Assembly: GCA_016762975.1 (NCBI GenBank)
Contig: JAESUV010000262.1
Coordinates: 1 to 5,646 of the forward strand
DNA from: Gammaproteobacteria bacterium
GTDB taxonomy: Bacteria; Pseudomonadota; Gammaproteobacteria; Pseudomonadales; Pseudohongiellaceae
Direction of reading: 5' to 3'
Length of the DNA: 5,646 nt
The translations under genes and the position numbers were made by a program. Below the pieces are notes generated by a model, which was given only the letters and a program-made list of their open reading frames with translations, was not told the DNA's origin and did not search any database. Shown piece by piece: positions 1 to 4,900 of this stretch. Numbering within the stretch: position 1 is the stretch's first letter; each line of letters opens with the position of its first letter.

Positions 1-600
1 ACCTTTATCATGCAGGGCATGCCCCAGATTGTTATAGGCATTCGCATAATTGGGCTTTATCTTTATAGCCTTTTTGTAGCTATCGATTGCGGCGTCTAGG
101 TCACCTTTCTCTAGAAGGGTGCTGCCCAAATTGTTATACACTTCGGCGCACTCAGGGCTTATTTTCAAAGCCTGCTTGTAGCTCTCTATGGCGGCCTCTA
201 GCTCTCCATTATGCTGCAGGGCAGCACCTAAGTTGTTCAGGGCGTCAGCGTTATCAGGACTATTGCGAACAGCCTGTTGGTAGCAGTCTATGGATGCTCT
301 TAGGTCGCCCTTATCCCGAAAGGCATGCCCCATCACGTAATAGACTTCAGTATAATCAGGCTTGATTTTGACGGCTTGTTTGAAGCTACCTATAGCGGCA
401 TCTCGGTCTCCCCTCTGCTGCAAGGAAACTCCCAAGTTGGTATGCGCCTCAGCCATAACATCTACATCGTGGGGAGTATCGAGATGCCTTGACTCAGAGA
501 GTAAAACAGTTCGATAGAATTGTTCGGCTGCGTGAAGATTACCTTCTTTGTGAGCGAGCACGCCGCGCTTCAGCGCTTGAGCGGCTGTAAGATTCATCAT
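1..600 (-). CDS. TPR (tetratricopeptide repeat) protein, N-terminal part; runs off left edge
   Basis: Reading the minus strand from 600 gives 200 uninterrupted residues to the window edge. After a helical N-terminal repeat-like segment (about residues 3-40) and a short acidic linker, canonical 34-residue TPR units follow: 50-83, 84-117, 118-151, 152-185 and a cut-off unit from 186. Each shows the TPR signature, for example A-x-x-Y-N-N-L-G, then G-D/E-L-x-A-A-I-x-S-Y-K-x-A, then I-x-P. TPR arrays are superhelical protein-binding scaffolds. In bacteria, proteins starting this way often carry a C-terminal sulfotransferase or glycosyltransferase (SPINDLY/OGT-like) domain; that part lies outside the window, so the catalytic role is unknown. 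No signal peptide is visible, so a cytoplasmic location is likely. The start is uncertain: ATG codons at 612, 600 and 597 are in frame, none with a strong ribosome site; a stop at 619-621 limits upstream extension. Confidence 0.88.
   Translation of the reverse strand, partial: MMNLTAAQALKRGVLAHKEGNLHAAEQFYRTVLLSESRHLDTPHDVDVMAEAHTNLGVSLQQRGDRDAAIGSFKQAVKIKPDYTEVYYVMGHAFRDKGDLRASIDCYQQAVRNSPDNADALNNLGAALQHNGELEAAIESYKQALKISPECAEVYNNLGSTLLEKGDLDAAIDSYKKAIKIKPNYANAYNNLGHALHDKG
45..453 (-). repeat. Coding tandem repeat, 102-bp period (TPR units)
   Basis: Four complete and contiguous units (453-352, 351-250, 249-148, 147-46) have exactly 34 codons with no insertion between them, and a fifth begins at 45 and leaves the window. 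The most alike units share both protein motif and DNA stretches such as those encoding N-N-L-G and A-A-I-x-S-Y-K. This is protein-repeat architecture, not an independent DNA element. Confidence 0.8.
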
Positions 601-612
601 ATGGACTACCAT

Positions 613-648
613 AACCAATTAATAAATACTAAATTAATACTTCGTAGG
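613..648. repeat. Imperfect direct repeat, copy 1 (abuts possible TPR start)
   Basis: Copy 1 shares AACCAATTAATA at its left end, ATTAATACT inside and a TAGG end with the copy at 694-731. On the minus strand it reads from CCTA through AGTATTAAT and TATTAATTGGTT directly into the ATG at 612-610. It could be an operator or a leader duplication; no known regulator box is recognised. Confidence 0.55.
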
Positions 649-653
649 TTACG

Positions 654-675
654 TCAGGTATTTTTAGCTACCTGA
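654..675. promoter_or_regulatory. Short inverted repeat upstream of the TPR gene
   Basis: TCAGGTA (654-660) and TACCTGA (669-675) are perfect 7-bp inverted arms separated by 8 bases. It lies between the two copies of the direct repeat, about 40-60 bp ahead of the possible TPR starts, a position suited to a dimeric repressor or activator. No T-run follows on either side, so a terminator is unlikely. The regulator is unknown. Confidence 0.35.
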
Positions 676-693
676 GAACGAGACAATGCACGC

Positions 694-731
694 AACCAAT
701 TAATAGAACTACATTATTAATACTACTTAGG
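694..731. repeat. Imperfect direct repeat, copy 2
   Basis: Second copy of the element at 613-648, starting 81 bp further from the TPR gene and two bases longer. The left 12 bases are identical (AACCAATTAATA), as is the internal ATTAATACT; the middle differs by a few substitutions and a 2-base length change. Flanking sequence beyond the element is not obviously shared. Confidence 0.55.
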
Positions 732-774
732 CTTTGGTGAGAATTAGACGAAAATTCACCTCGGCTATACTGCT

Positions 775-806
775 AGTCTTACACAAAATAATTTTGTGAT
801 AAGACT
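775..806. repeat. 32-bp palindromic hairpin
   Basis: An inner 8-bp arm CACAAAAT (782-789) pairs with ATTTTGTG (791-798); outside it AGTCTTA (775-781) pairs with TAAGACT (800-806), leaving one bulged A at 799. That gives 15 base pairs with a minimal loop. It lacks an adjacent T-tract on either strand, so it is not a standard intrinsic terminator. It could be an operator, an RNA-processing or stability stem for transcripts arriving from gloB, or one copy of a dispersed palindromic element. Confidence 0.6.
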
Positions 807-838
807 GAATTAGCGTCAGGAATTATACTTACAAGAAA

Positions 839-874
839 GGAAAAATAAAGAAACAAAGTGTTACTTATAACCAC
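839..874 (-). terminator. Possible intrinsic terminator of gloB
   Basis: On the minus strand, GTGGTTA (874-868) pairs with TAACAC (863-858) around a 4-base loop with one bulged base. It is followed at once by a long T-rich tract (857-839) interrupted by G, C and A. It lies 72 nt past the gloB stop codon. The stem is short and AT-rich, so strength is doubtful. Confidence 0.42.
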
Positions 875-901
875 GGCACGTTAATGATTCACGCAAGAAT
901 A

Positions 902-915
902 TTGATCTAGATCAT
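902..915. promoter_or_regulatory. FNR/CRP-type palindrome (candidate site)
   Basis: TTGAT-CTAG-ATCAT matches the established FNR consensus TTGAT-N4-ATCAA at 9 of 10 defined bases and contains a perfect 12-bp palindrome (903-914). It lies just past the gloB stop and roughly 290 bp from the TPR start, which is poor placement for a classical activator site. A perfect 12-bp palindrome is expected about once by chance in a window this long, so confidence is low. Confidence 0.22.
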
Positions 916-945
916 GACTTAGTAAATCACAAGCTAAATTATTAA

Positions 946-1743
946 CTACCACTCATCTCGAAGACGGCGAAGGCCAACGAAAGTTGATTGATTATCCAAT
1001 TTTCTTTCATCCGTATTCAAACTCGCGGCAATTCCCTTACGTACTTGCGCTTGATCCAGTCTAAAGAAAACGTTTATTTCTCGTTCTAAACCGATTGTGC
1101 TGACATAGCTTTCTGCGCTTAGCCCCGCCTTAAACTCCGCACGCAATGATTGCGCTGATTGATTGTCAGGCTCTCGGTCCAGCGTGAATCCCAAATTATT
1201 CTCAATATAATCATGCCCCGGAAAAACACGCACATCATCCGCCAGTGGGAAAATTTGTTCGACGAATGTTTGGTGCATGAGTTCAGGCGCGCCACCCAGG
1301 TCGCAACGTCCTATTCCCGCATTGAACAATGTGTCACCACAAAATAGAGCTGGGCTCTCTGACTCAGCGCCAGAGAAATACAAACAGATATGGCTCATGG
1401 TATGGCCTGGGGTATCCATCACTTTCAGATTTAGCTCACCACATTTCAATGTATCACCGGCTTGCAAACCTCTATCCACGTTCGGTATAGCCTGCACGGC
1501 CTCGACATGGGCTACCAATTCAGCACCCGTGGCTGCAATAACTGCCTCATTGCCACCAATGTGATCGTGGTGGTGATGAGTATTAGCAACAATCTTGATG
1601 CTCCATCCAAATTCTTTCGCAATTTGCAAACATAGAGCATGATCCAATGGATCAATAGCAATTGCCTCTAAGGTCTCTTCACAGGCAAGCAAATACATAT
1701 AGTTACGCAAAGCATTCCGAATGGGTATTTGTCTAATTAACAT
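946..1743 (-). CDS. gloB: Hydroxyacylglutathione hydrolase (glyoxalase II), metallo-beta-lactamase fold
   Basis: 265 residues, close to the usual 250-260 for GloB. Glyoxalase II hydrolyses S-D-lactoylglutathione to D-lactate and glutathione, the second step of cytoplasmic methylglyoxal detoxification. The two-metal site is complete: T-H-H-H-H-D-H at residues 55-61 (ligands H56, H58, D60, H61), H114 in P-G-H-T, bridging D137 in C-G-D-T-L-F and H177 in P-G-H-D-Y. The C-terminal third carries R-E-I-N-V-F-F-R (221-228), resembling the glutathione-binding N-x-F-L-R of the HAGH C-terminal domain. Differences from E. coli-type GloB are D for E after H177 and G-I-G-R-C-D-L-G-G in place of the usual G-C-G-R segment, so a related glutathione thioesterase is possible. 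The start is supported by AGGA six bases ahead of the ATG. It is transcribed divergently from a GST remnant, another glutathione-linked gene. Confidence 0.87.
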   Translation of the reverse strand: MLIRQIPIRNALRNYMYLLACEETLEAIAIDPLDHALCLQIAKEFGWSIKIVANTHHHHDHIGGNEAVIAATGAELVAHVEAVQAIPNVDRGLQAGDTLKCGELNLKVMDTPGHTMSHICLYFSGAESESPALFCGDTLFNAGIGRCDLGGAPELMHQTFVEQIFPLADDVRVFPGHDYIENNLGFTLDREPDNQSAQSLRAEFKAGLSAESYVSTIGLEREINVFFRLDQAQVRKGIAASLNTDERKLDNQSTFVGLRRLRDEW

Positions 1744-1758
1744 GAGTTTTCCTGCCTT

Positions 1759-1781
1759 GATGGATATTGATCGATACCATC
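1759..1781. promoter_or_regulatory. Quasi-palindrome ahead of gloB
   Basis: GATGG (1759-1763) and CCATC (1777-1781) are inverted arms, and the inner bases TAT/ATA around GATC continue the symmetry with one bulge and one G-T pair. It sits 16-38 bp upstream of the gloB ATG, overlapping where an operator or leader stem would be. No clear -35/-10 pair was assigned. Confidence 0.28.
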
Positions 1782-1995
1782 TTACATCTAAATCTACGGG
1801 GCTAGCAGCAAGAACATTGCGGAAATACCAGTAGACGCCTTATAACGGATGGCTGGATAAGCAGAGGCGGATATTTACTAAATTTAGCGCGAATTCCCCT
1901 GGTCGCGATAGATTGTTATCCTTGATGCAATTCTTAAGCCATTGCTTAACCCATTCCTCGCCCGACATTGTCGCAGACAAATATTCGGCATTGAA

Positions 1996-2198
1996 GTGAC
2001 TCTGTTGAAATTTTACAACCTTCCCGCTTCTCCCAACGCTCGTCGCGTTGGAATTTTTCTCGCTGAGAAAGGGCTTGAAATCCCAATGGTACCTGTGAAC
2101 ATGATGACAGGAGAAAACCAAACAGATGACTATCTGACGAAGAACTTTCTAGGCAGAATGCCACTTCTTGAACTGGATGACGGTAAAACTTTTGCTGA
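1996..2198 (+). pseudogene. Glutathione S-transferase remnant (N-terminal domain only)
   Basis: The plus-strand frame from GTG 1996 or TTG 2005 encodes a clear GST thioredoxin-like N-terminal domain: L-K-F-Y-N-L-P-A-S-P-N-A-R-R-V, then F-L-A-E-K-G-L-E-I-P, then L-G-R-M-P-L-L-E-L-D-D-G. Family members continue with an I-A-E-S-type glutathione-binding segment and an all-helical C-terminal domain, for about 200 residues in total. Here only F-A-D fits; the frame then runs into unrelated residues and stops at 2343, inside the next gene. There is no ATG at the expected start and no convincing ribosome site. The open frame extends upstream to 1942 with no family similarity. I read it as a 3'-truncated, probably non-functional gene. 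Loss of the helical domain should abolish normal GST activity, but a short translated product cannot be excluded. Confidence 0.75.
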
Positions 2199-2211
2199 CT
2201 ATTTAAATAGT
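2198..2211. repeat. 14-bp perfect palindrome at the GST breakpoint
   Basis: ACTATTTAAATAGT is perfectly palindromic and begins exactly where GST similarity ends. It may mark the recombination or deletion joint, or be an operator or promoter element for the membrane protein gene starting 44 bp downstream. In AT-rich DNA such a palindrome can also arise by chance. Confidence 0.4.
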
Positions 2212-2254
2212 AGTAGGCACAATACAAGAAAGATTAAACAGCCAAGGAATGACG

Positions 2255-2647
2255 ATGACTTTTATTACAACTCATATCAAGTGGATCATGTTAATCACAG
2301 GCTTAGTCACCTGCAGCATGTTTCAAACATTCCTATTTCCTGAAAATGGTTTGAATATGTTATTCGGATCGAGTATAGATGGACCAATCGCTGAAATAGT
2401 AGTTAGGAATTGGGGAGCCCTGATAGGCATCGTCGGCCTGCTGCTTGTTTTTGGCGCGTTCAAGCCACATTCCAGACCGCTGATATTAGTTCTCAGCATT
2501 GTCTCCAAGATCACATTCATAGGACTTATCCTGATCTATGGAAATGACTATTTAGAAACTGCGAGTAGCGCTATTGCTTTCGATAGCGCTGCGATTCTTC
2601 TTTTTCTGATCTATCTAATTCATAATCGTAGAGAACTAACGTTCTGA
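2255..2647 (+). CDS. Small conserved-looking membrane protein, about four transmembrane segments
   Basis: 130 residues from the ATG at 2255, which is preferred over the ATG at 2249 because AAGGA (2244-2248) lies six bases ahead of it but touches the earlier one. Hydrophobic segments are at about residues 9-28, 53-69, 75-96 and 104-123, with short polar turns and a positively charged C-terminal tail (H-N-R-R-E). Between segments 1 and 2 is a loop with G-P-I-A-E-I-V-V-R-N-W-G-A-L, which looks like a conserved family motif. The overall pattern recalls small four-helix inner-membrane proteins of unknown function (DUF4345-like is a guess). No catalytic residues are recognised. It overlaps the out-of-frame tail of the GST remnant and converges with the methyltransferase gene, so it is probably monocistronic with a promoter in or near the GST remnant. 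Confidence 0.75.
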   Translation: MTFITTHIKWIMLITGLVTCSMFQTFLFPENGLNMLFGSSIDGPIAEIVVRNWGALIGIVGLLLVFGAFKPHSRPLILVLSIVSKITFIGLILIYGNDYLETASSAIAFDSAAILLFLIYLIHNRRELTF

Positions 2648-2696
2648 AAAATAGTTTTCATACATAAGCCGCCCAGGAAAAATAAATCCGCAAAGC

Positions 2697-2727
2697 AAAA
2701 AATGACACGACGACACTTGTCTTGTCG
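2697..2727 (-). terminator. Probable intrinsic terminator after the methyltransferase gene
   Basis: On the minus strand CGAC (2727-2724) and GAC (2721-2719) pair with GTC (2714-2712) and GTCG (2711-2708) around a 4-base loop, with a 2-base bulge, giving a 7-bp GC-rich stem. After five bases comes a run of six T (2702-2697). It starts 18 nt past the stop codon. The spacer before the T-run makes it imperfect. Confidence 0.45.
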
Positions 2728-2744
2728 ATGAAAAATGCTCCTAC

Positions 2745-3734
2745 TTACTCTAGCCTTTCTACCTGAGCGAAGAAATACCAAGGAGGCGGCTTATCTTTTT
2801 CAGAACCTACATATTCAAACTCGGTCAGGCTTAGCCCAACTTCCTTAAGCAAGCTTTCCAGCCCCTCAGAATATGACTCTCCCGTTGGTATACCAAACTG
2901 CAGCTTCTCACCGTAGTACTTAATAGCCTTGTGCATATTCTTGCTTAGCTTTTCGTAGGGAGGATGCCCCTCAATTATCCCAGTGGAGAAGTAGTCCACT
3001 CCTAGCACGCTCCCCTTTGCTAAAGTTGCGACTAGCTTTAAGGTGTCTCGCACGGTGCCTTCAACCAAGTACATGGTTACGCCTTCCCATAAGATATAGG
3101 TGGTCAGGTCAGGATTGAAACCTGCCGCCAATAGAGCTTCCATCCAGGTTTCTTGGTTAAAGTCTGTTTCTACAAATGCGACATGATCATGAGGAACAGC
3201 AGCCAGCTGCACAGCTTTTTTCTTCGCAGCGAGCGTCGGCGCCATATCCACTTCAAAGCATTGAATGTCCATACCCTCAGGCAAGTCGTAGCAACGGGTG
3301 TCATAGCCAGAACCCAGTACAACGATTTGCTTTACAGGGTTTTCAGTCCTGGTAATTGCTTTGTTTATCGACCTATCGAAAAAATCTGAGCGGTGAGACA
3401 GCATTGTCAATAAAGAAGAAGGACGCTTACCCGGATAATCTAGCATCGAGCCGGTATAGCCACTTAGCTTGCTGGCCAGCCATGTCGTATCTACTAAAAG
3501 GAATCGCACCAACTTGTTATAAGAAGGCAGATAGCCTGCGATCTTGTATGCAGCATCGTCTGGGCGAGTCCCTGCTATATGCATCATGAGTCGAGCACCG
3601 AAGGGTTCGTTCGCGGTACCAGAAATGTTCTGAGCAACGCAGAGGCGTCGCATTCGCCAAGTATATATTATGACTCCTACTATCCAGAGAGGTAGCATAA
3701 ATACAATAAGAATTATGAAAAGGATAAGTCGCAT
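2745..3734 (-). CDS. Membrane-anchored class I SAM-dependent methyltransferase, LCM/TIGR00027-type
   Basis: 329 residues. Residues 3-25 form a strongly hydrophobic helix followed by W-R-M-R-R, the pattern of an N-terminal anchor with the enzyme domain on the cytoplasmic side. The catalytic domain has the leucine-carboxyl-methyltransferase-like signatures: S-H-R-S-D-F-F-D (113-120), SAM-binding motif I V-L-G-S-G-Y-D-T-R (139-147), the acidic ribose-contact segment F-E-V-D (160-163), E-T-D-F (189-192) and W-E-G-V-T-M-Y-L (216-223). This family transfers a methyl group from S-adenosylmethionine, typically to carboxyl or hydroxyl oxygens; the substrate here is unknown. Typical TIGR00027 members are about 260-300 residues without an anchor, so the N-terminal extension accounts for the extra length. 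The ribosome site is weak. It is the last of three same-strand genes, 78 nt after the exported protein gene. Confidence 0.85.
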   Translation of the reverse strand: MRLILFIILIVFMLPLWIVGVIIYTWRMRRLCVAQNISGTANEPFGARLMMHIAGTRPDDAAYKIAGYLPSYNKLVRFLLVDTTWLASKLSGYTGSMLDYPGKRPSSLLTMLSHRSDFFDRSINKAITRTENPVKQIVVLGSGYDTRCYDLPEGMDIQCFEVDMAPTLAAKKKAVQLAAVPHDHVAFVETDFNQETWMEALLAAGFNPDLTTYILWEGVTMYLVEGTVRDTLKLVATLAKGSVLGVDYFSTGIIEGHPPYEKLSKNMHKAIKYYGEKLQFGIPTGESYSEGLESLLKEVGLSLTEFEYVGSEKDKPPPWYFFAQVERLE

Positions 3735-3812
3735 AAAACTGATCTCAGTGGACGCGGGTTGGATTGAGACGCCCTGGTTTTTCTATCCTTTCGGCCAGAA
3801 CACTTACCTCTT

Positions 3813-4781
3813 CTAATCTTCCTTCGGCGTGCCGTCTCCATTCATACCCATGGACTCGTAGCGTCTCCAGCCTGCTAGAATACCTGCCAGACCGTGGTTG
3901 CCTTCATGGCAGGCGTACTCGTAGATCGGGTCTTCGATGCGGCGCATCGGCAAACGGGCCGACCAAGGCACATCCCAAGTGTTAGGATCTTTGACGGTGA
4001 AGTCATAGTCTAGCGTGTTCTCATCGAGCCAGGTGAACCGCTCCTCGACCTTCATCGCCTTCGATGTATTCCTCCAGCCATTTGCGTAGTAGTAGTTTTG
4101 CGTATTGATCACCAGCGTGTCTCCATCCCAGCTAGCGATCGAATCCCCTTCCCATTTCAATTGCTTGGTATGGTGCTCGTCGTCGAAACGAATAATACGT
4201 GCATGATGAATCATCTCACTTAGGATCATAACGTGATCTTTCGTCTGCACGAGTTGCATATTGTTGTTGTAAGAGCCAGATATCATCGGCGGACCGGTCC
4301 GAGCATTCAGCAGGCAGCGATCGTTCAGCGTTCTTGCTTCGGGGCCTTCACTTAGCCTTAACTTCTCGGAGGTCTCAGCGGCACGCTCTTTACCGATTAC
4401 GTTGAGTTCTGGCACACGACCATTGGGCGGATCGTAGACTAAAGAGGTTCTTCGATCAGCGATCGTTTCGACGCCACGCTCATACCAGAATTCGTTATAA
4501 GAAATCACGCCCGGCGGATAACCCGCGCCGCCTACCGAATCGATGATCAGATCACGGTTCTGGCGTCTATTTTCAAACGAGGCCCACTCGGCAGCCTCCG
4601 TTGCCGTAAGCGTCGCCTTGTCAGCAAGTTCAGGAGGCCTATTCAGTGGAGTGAGTGTTCGGAAGGTATAGGTGCCTTGAAAATCTGGAACTCCGTATTC
4701 GGTGCGCGGAATATCTCCAGACTGTGCCCAAAGAGATGGCGTGACGAATGCAAGCACACTGAATAAGAGTCCTCTATTCAT
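3813..4781 (-). CDS. Exported conserved protein of unknown function
   Basis: 322 residues. The N-terminus (M-N-R, hydrophobic stretch to about residue 18, then L-W-A before Q20) looks like a Sec signal peptide, so a periplasmic or surface location is likely; there is no lipobox cysteine. The mature part contains W-D-G-D-T-L-V-I (218-225), V-E-E-R-F-T (245-250), T-L-D-Y-D-F-T-V-K-D-P (256-266), P-M-R-R (278-281) and I-Y-E-Y-A-C-H-E-G-N-H-G-L (286-298). I recognise this set from a widespread family annotated only as hypothetical in marine proteobacteria and Acidobacteria; I know no assigned biochemical function. Cysteines at 156 and 291 could pair. The conserved histidines near 192-193 and 292/296 might bind metal, but this is speculative. 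The start has GGAGGA (4798-4793) about 11 bases upstream, somewhat distant but strong. It sits between the amidohydrolase and the methyltransferase genes. Confidence 0.82.
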   Translation of the reverse strand: MNRGLLFSVLAFVTPSLWAQSGDIPRTEYGVPDFQGTYTFRTLTPLNRPPELADKATLTATEAAEWASFENRRQNRDLIIDSVGGAGYPPGVISYNEFWYERGVETIADRRTSLVYDPPNGRVPELNVIGKERAAETSEKLRLSEGPEARTLNDRCLLNARTGPPMISGSYNNNMQLVQTKDHVMILSEMIHHARIIRFDDEHHTKQLKWEGDSIASWDGDTLVINTQNYYYANGWRNTSKAMKVEERFTWLDENTLDYDFTVKDPNTWDVPWSARLPMRRIEDPIYEYACHEGNHGLAGILAGWRRYESMGMNGDGTPKED

Positions 4782-4900
4782 GAGATTGATCTTCCTCCGA
4801 TAAAATTGACACCCTGTTATCTACACTGGACTTCCCACATTATCATAGAAAATTCCAGGCCATTCTCCCTATAATTATTGTTATGAATTATTCCACCATG
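4782..4900 (-). other. Gap between amidohydrolase and exported protein genes
   Basis: 119 bases, AT-rich at the amidohydrolase side, with a weak ATAATT/AATTAT inverted repeat (4871-4891) that has no T-run behind it. Thus no convincing terminator separates the genes. A TATGAT -10-like box on the minus strand near 4844-4849 lacks a good -35 partner. The strong GGAGGA ribosome site of the exported protein gene lies at 4793-4798. Both read-through and a separate promoter are possible. Confidence 0.4.

Larger units (their letters stand above)
601..945. other. Structured AT-rich intergenic region between the TPR gene and gloB
   Basis: About 345 bases without a convincing gene on either strand. Read towards the TPR gene (minus strand), it holds in order: the gloB 3' end with an FNR-like palindrome (915-902), a hairpin plus T-rich tract (874-839), a 32-bp palindromic hairpin (806-775), one copy of a ~37-bp element (731-694), a 7-bp inverted repeat (675-654) and a second copy of the element (648-613) abutting a possible TPR start codon. 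No convincing -35/-10 pair could be picked by eye, but the TPR promoter must lie here unless gloB transcripts read through. Confidence 0.6.

Noticed and set aside
87..365. Plus-strand 92-residue ORF inside the TPR region
   Set aside because: It is antisense to the repeat-bearing TPR frame, has no recognisable domain and reflects the repeated DNA.
736..760. GGTGA/TCACC inverted repeat with AT-rich interior
   Set aside because: Only five clean outer pairs, inner pairing needs several bulges and no T-run follows; weak compared with the adjacent 775-806 hairpin.
1933..1956. Two adjacent 12-mers, CTTAAGCCATTG and CTTAACCCATTC
   Set aside because: Only two copies with two mismatches and no further structure; too weak to call a repeat element.
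1840..1968. Minus-strand ORF of 42 residues starting M-S-G-E-E-W (open further to 2121)
   Set aside because: No ribosome site, no similarity recognised, and the longer frame is antisense to the GST domain; probably chance.
2645..2660. TGAAAA/TTTTCA hairpin at the end of the membrane protein gene
   Set aside because: Six AT-rich pairs with no following T-run; unlikely to terminate transcription.
3738..3749. ACTGA-TC-TCAGT inverted repeat just ahead of the methyltransferase ATG
   Set aside because: Five-base arms are short and expected by chance; it overlaps the ribosome-binding region but gives no clear regulatory meaning.
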